In this document: piece by piece, positions 61,200-64,000 of the stretch
Layout: each line of letters starts with the position of its first letter
How positions within the stretch are numbered: the first letter of the stretch is position 1
From: DASSUW01 sp963849695
GTDB lineage: Bacteria > Actinomycetota > Thermoleophilia > Solirubrobacterales > Solirubrobacteraceae
Length of the DNA stretch: 64,000 bases
Reading direction: 5' to 3'
NCBI GenBank assembly: GCA_963849695.1
Contig: CAWKIT010000006.1
Span: 16,868-80,867, forward strand
Made by a program: the position numbers and the translations under genes
The notes under the pieces: model-generated
Database searches by the model: none
Told to the model about the DNA's origin: nothing
Seen by the model: the letters and a program-made list of their open reading frames with translations, nothing else

Positions 61200-62126
61200 A
61201 TGGACGCGGAACTTGAGCAGTGGCGCTCGCGGGGCCGATCCTTCGACTACCTCGGATTCGAGGTCTTCTACCGGCGGGAGGGAACGGGACCGGTTCTGTT
61301 GCTCATCCACGGATACCCGTTCAGCTCCTTCGATTGGCATGCGATCTGGCCGACCTTGAGTGAGCGCTTCACGCTGATCGCTCCGGACATGCTCGGGATG
61401 GGCTTCTCGGCGAAGCCGCTCGAATACGAGTATTCCGTCCACGACCACGCGGACATGCACGAGGCCCTGCTCGCACACCTCGGCGTCTCCGAATGCCATA
61501 TCCTGGCTCACGACGTCGGCGACAGTGTCGCCCAGGAGCTGCTCAGTCGTTTCGAGGAGCGCGACGAGCGGACCCGCCCGTACGAGATCGGCTCGATCAC
61601 CTGGCTAAACGGGGGCATGTTCATCGAGGCCTACCGTCCGCGGCTGATGCAGACGCTCACGGCCAAGACGCCGCTGGGCGGGCTCTTTGCGAAGTACCCG
61701 CGGATATTCCTAGCCGATGCGGTGATACGCCCGGCCGTAAACGAGGCGTTCGGACCGAACAGCAAACCGTCGGACGAGCTGTGGCGGCAGTTCAGCGAGA
61801 TCGTGGACTACAACGACGGCCGCCGCGTCGCGCATAAGGTGGGTCGATTCATCCTCGATCGCTACCACCACCGGAACCGCTGGGTGCGGGCGATGCGAGA
61901 GACGAGCGTGCCGATGCGCTTCATCGACGGTCCATATGACCCCAACTCCGGTCACCATATGGCCGCACGCTACGCCGAGCTGATCCCGGAACCGGATGTC
62001 GTCCTCCTCGACGACGAGATCGGGCATTGGCCGCAGATCGAAGATCCCAAGGGCGTCCTCACCCACTTTCTCGAGTTCGTGGAGTCGCTGGCGCAGCGCC
62101 CCGTCAGCGCGGCCACAGAGCGCTGA
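61200..62126 (+). CDS. Alpha/beta hydrolase (haloalkane dehalogenase/epoxide hydrolase-like)
   Basis: 308 residues. Oxyanion motif LLLIHGYPFSSFDW, nucleophile elbow ILAHDVGDSVAQEL with Asp rather than Ser, cap region with LTAKTPLGGLFAKYPRIFL, and catalytic His in DDEIGHWPQIEDP. An Asp nucleophile is the mark of haloalkane dehalogenases and epoxide hydrolases. ATG 61200 has GGAGGG upstream. Divergent from the PhzF-like gene. Confidence 0.88.
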   Translation: MDAELEQWRSRGRSFDYLGFEVFYRREGTGPVLLLIHGYPFSSFDWHAIWPTLSERFTLIAPDMLGMGFSAKPLEYEYSVHDHADMHEALLAHLGVSECHILAHDVGDSVAQELLSRFEERDERTRPYEIGSITWLNGGMFIEAYRPRLMQTLTAKTPLGGLFAKYPRIFLADAVIRPAVNEAFGPNSKPSDELWRQFSEIVDYNDGRRVAHKVGRFILDRYHHRNRWVRAMRETSVPMRFIDGPYDPNSGHHMAARYAELIPEPDVVLLDDEIGHWPQIEDPKGVLTHFLEFVESLAQRPVSAATER

Positions 62127-62242
62127 CGGCAGCTAACGCTCACCGCCGCCTCGAGGCCCCTCGAACGTCGCCGCTCGCGCTTTGCCGCGAGAAGCATCAG
62201 CCTGGATCGTCGGCGTTCGCGGTCGTCTCTGCCTCGGCGCCG

Positions 62243-62560
62243 TCACTCGTAGATCGCCGCCATGAAGAAGCACCGCGCGACCTCGCGCCACTTCTCGGCA
62301 TCGACCGTGCTCCGGATAGCTGCGAGATCATGATGCTGCTCGTAGGTGAAACGATCTTCGAGCCAGCCAACGAGCGACTCAAGCGCGTCCGGAAGTGTGA
62401 ACGACGCGTATTGCGCGCCGAGGACGGCCAACTCCTTGCCAGCGTCCTGTCTTCGCTTCACCGCCGCCGCGTCGCGTTCGATGTCCTCCCGCAGGCGGTT
62501 GAGAAAAACGATCAACTCGCCAGGGCTCCGAACCGCATCCGGGTTCAACTGGTCGGCCAT
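62243..62560 (-). CDS. DUF7660-like small protein
   Basis: 105 residues, acidic. The pattern SPGELIVFLNRLREDIERD, FTLPDALESLVGWLEDRF then HHDLAAI and the aromatic end CFFMAAIYE match the DUF7660 family, small SUKH-like proteins often found near toxins or immunity genes. No partner toxin is visible. Function unknown. Confidence 0.65.
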   Translation of the reverse strand: MADQLNPDAVRSPGELIVFLNRLREDIERDAAAVKRRQDAGKELAVLGAQYASFTLPDALESLVGWLEDRFTYEQHHDLAAIRSTVDAEKWREVARCFFMAAIYE

Positions 62561-63171
62561 CGCCGAAACCTACGCGACTGCTGCCTGAGTTCAGCAGCGG
62601 ATGATCCTCCGGGCGTTCCAGGGAACGGCTTTCACGCCGCTGCTGCTTCACACACGAATTGGAGCGGTCCCGCTGCGGTGATCCGGCGAGCGGCGACGCG
62701 GGCACTTCGTCGGCGGTCGCCGGCGCCGCCGAGTTTCCGTGCGTTACGAGAAGGGCGAGGACGCGCCAGCACTGGTCCGACCTTCTATGACCCGCAGCCA
62801 TGGCTCAGATGTCCGAAGACCAGGCGTGGAGACCCGTAGTTCCTACGCTTGCCGCTTCCCACGTGGTGCGCGATGGTGCAACGTAACGGCTCGCCTCGAA
62901 GGCGGGGGCTGACCTCGGAAGAGGAGGTTCCCAACAGAGAGGAAGACGAGCCGCAGATCCACCGCAGAGCCCGTTCACTCGAGCGGGCTCTCGGCGTTCT
63001 GGGGCGCGAGTCGCGCTGGGACGGTGGGCGAGCTGGCGGCGATCGACTGGGCGCCTCACGCCGCGTAGCCGCCCCGGTAGGCATCGCGCCGGCGCTGCGG
63101 GAGCCGGGTCGCGGCAGCGTCGCCTTGCGCGAGGAGCGACAGCACGATGCGGGGGCCGGCGTCGGCGGTGG
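62561..63171. other. Intergenic region, 611 bp, no supported gene
   Basis: Frames on both strands are open, but none has a start site, conserved motif or consistent codon use. Possibly decayed coding DNA. Confidence 0.4.
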
Positions 63172-63638
63172 CTACCGCTGCTCAGCTACGAGCCAGCCGA
63201 GTTTGTCGAACGAGCGCCCAGCCGTCCGGGTGAAGCGCGCGTCGCGCTTCGGTCTTGAACGGGCCCTGGGCCAGGTGGACCTTGGTCGAGTCGTCGACCA
63301 CCTGGAACGAGAGCTGCGCCACAGTCTCCTGATCGTCCGGATCGGCGGGCTCCCACTCGAACGAGAAGGCAAGCTGCGACGGGGCGTCGGCCTCCCGAAA
63401 GGTCCCGGTCAGCTGGAACGCCTCGCCCTCGGGCGGGCTGCATCTGGATCCGGAAGGTCGCAGCGACGCGCGGAGTGAAATCGACGCTCGGGATGCTGAA
63501 CCCGCTCGGGCCCCACCATTTCGTGAGTAGGGCAGCGTCTGCGAAGAACTCGAATACGCGGGCACGGCGGGCCGGAAATTCCCGCGTCATCTCCAGCGAC
63601 AGCCGATCTGGGCGCACGGGACTGATCGCATGCAGCAC
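63172..63638 (-). pseudogene. SRPBCC/AHSA1-domain protein, two one-base frameshifts
   Basis: Frame 1: LEMTREFPARRARVFEFFAD and LTKWWGPSGFSIPSVDFTP, the AHSA1 (START-like) signature. Frame 2: PEGEAFQLTGTFREAD then LAFSFEWEPADPDDQETVAQ. Frame 3: SFDKLGWLVAEQR, the usual last helix. Dropping one C near 63436 and one near 63214 gives 155 residues in one frame; the span is 3n+2. It belongs to the START superfamily of hydrophobic ligand binders or stress co-chaperone-like proteins. Confidence 0.8.
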
Positions 63639-63693
63639 CGCCAGTAGCGCGCTACCGCTTCGCGCGACTTCCGAGAGCGCGGCGCGGGCGGCT

Positions 63694-64000
63694 TCAGCTC
63701 TCGCGTCTACCGATTCCGCCTTGGTTCATCAGGGCGCGGAGCCGCCCGCGAAACACGCGCAGTGTCGGATAGTCGAGGACGACTACTTCGTCGGCTCTCG
63801 GCTGAGTCTTGCCGACGGCTCGGAGCCGCTTTGCTGCGAGCTCGTCGATGCGCCGACCGCCGTGCGCATATGCGTTTCTCACGACAGCGACTTCAACGAC
63901 GCCGGCAACGCCCTCGCTGAGAGATTCCCACGTCGAACCAGTTGTCGCGAGCAGCTCTCTGCCCCATTCCTCGATTCCGCCGAAGTCGCGCGCGTCGCCG
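63694..64000 (-). CDS. HEPN-like protein, cut by the window edge
   Basis: Only the last 101 residues are in the window. It contains WESLSEGVAGVVEVAVVRN followed by AYAHGGRRIDELAAKRL. RNAYAH fits the R-x4-H motif of HEPN ribonuclease domains, and the preceding helix is compatible. Many such proteins serve in toxin-antitoxin or abortive-infection systems. The family call is tentative because the N-terminal half is missing. Confidence 0.5.
   Translation of the reverse strand, partial: GDARDFGGIEEWGRELLATTGSTWESLSEGVAGVVEVAVVRNAYAHGGRRIDELAAKRLRAVGKTQPRADEVVVLDYPTLRVFRGRLRALMNQGGIGRRES

Overview
The window looks like chromosome from a very GC-rich actinobacterium. GTG starts are common, nearly every antisense frame is open, and there are large BTAD-type regulators, MalT-like LuxR regulators, collagen-like surface proteins and an IS110 element. 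Gene content and codon use suggest Thermoleophilia (Solirubrobacter/Conexibacter-like); that placement is inference. Both ends cut genes: a STAND-ATPase/WD40 protein on the left and a HEPN-like protein on the right.

Layout. 0-3.0 kb: nSTAND1 ATPase with 14 WD40 blades. 3.0-7.1 kb: a tightly coupled minus-strand operon with an APH-like kinase, a HopA1-like lyase, a LanC cyclase (frameshifted), a 166-aa companion and a small Cys-ending peptide. It looks like a lanthipeptide (class V-like) pathway. 7.1-8.7 kb: three small genes and an ECF sigma factor. 8.8-18.2 kb: BTAD regulator, CocE-type hydrolase, CBS/DRTGG inorganic pyrophosphatase, SDR, cNMP-binding protein, lipoprotein and a SpeD homologue. 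18.3-30.3 kb: surface/secreted proteins (collagen-like, P-domain/OmpA), a GH15 remnant, a coupled BTAD plus LuxR regulator pair, and a MetE-like protein. Three genes here share the same triple 11-bp-phased promoter repeat. 30.5-36.4 kb: small genes, a DHFR-like reductase, a divergent AraC regulator facing an NmrA-like/DUF1772/ABC exporter operon.

36.6-42.0 kb: a minus-strand catabolic operon (MFS, amidohydrolase, intradiol dioxygenase, FAH hydrolase, polysaccharide-deacetylase-like), every junction after the amidohydrolase overlapping as GTGA. 42.1-46.2 kb: Ser/Thr kinase plus FHA-HTH pair, a GRDP-like protein, a second MFS exporter. 46.2-52.6 kb: a seven-gene minus-strand operon joining CoA/aromatic-type enzymes (citrate-synthase-like, phenylacetate-CoA ligase-like, VOC, GST) to a hybrid histidine kinase and two response regulators, one with a degenerate cyclase domain. 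52.6-58.6 kb: an IS110 transposase, a UvrD-type helicase, a PIN-domain protein and a truncated collagen-like gene; parts are visibly less GC-rich and look acquired. 58.9-64 kb: secreted protein, nucleoside deaminase, PhzF, alpha/beta hydrolase, DUF7660-like, SRPBCC and HEPN fragment.

At least eight otherwise well-conserved genes carry single-base indels. In most, removing or adding one base restores the family sequence, so base-call errors in the assembly must be excluded before any of them is called a real pseudogene.
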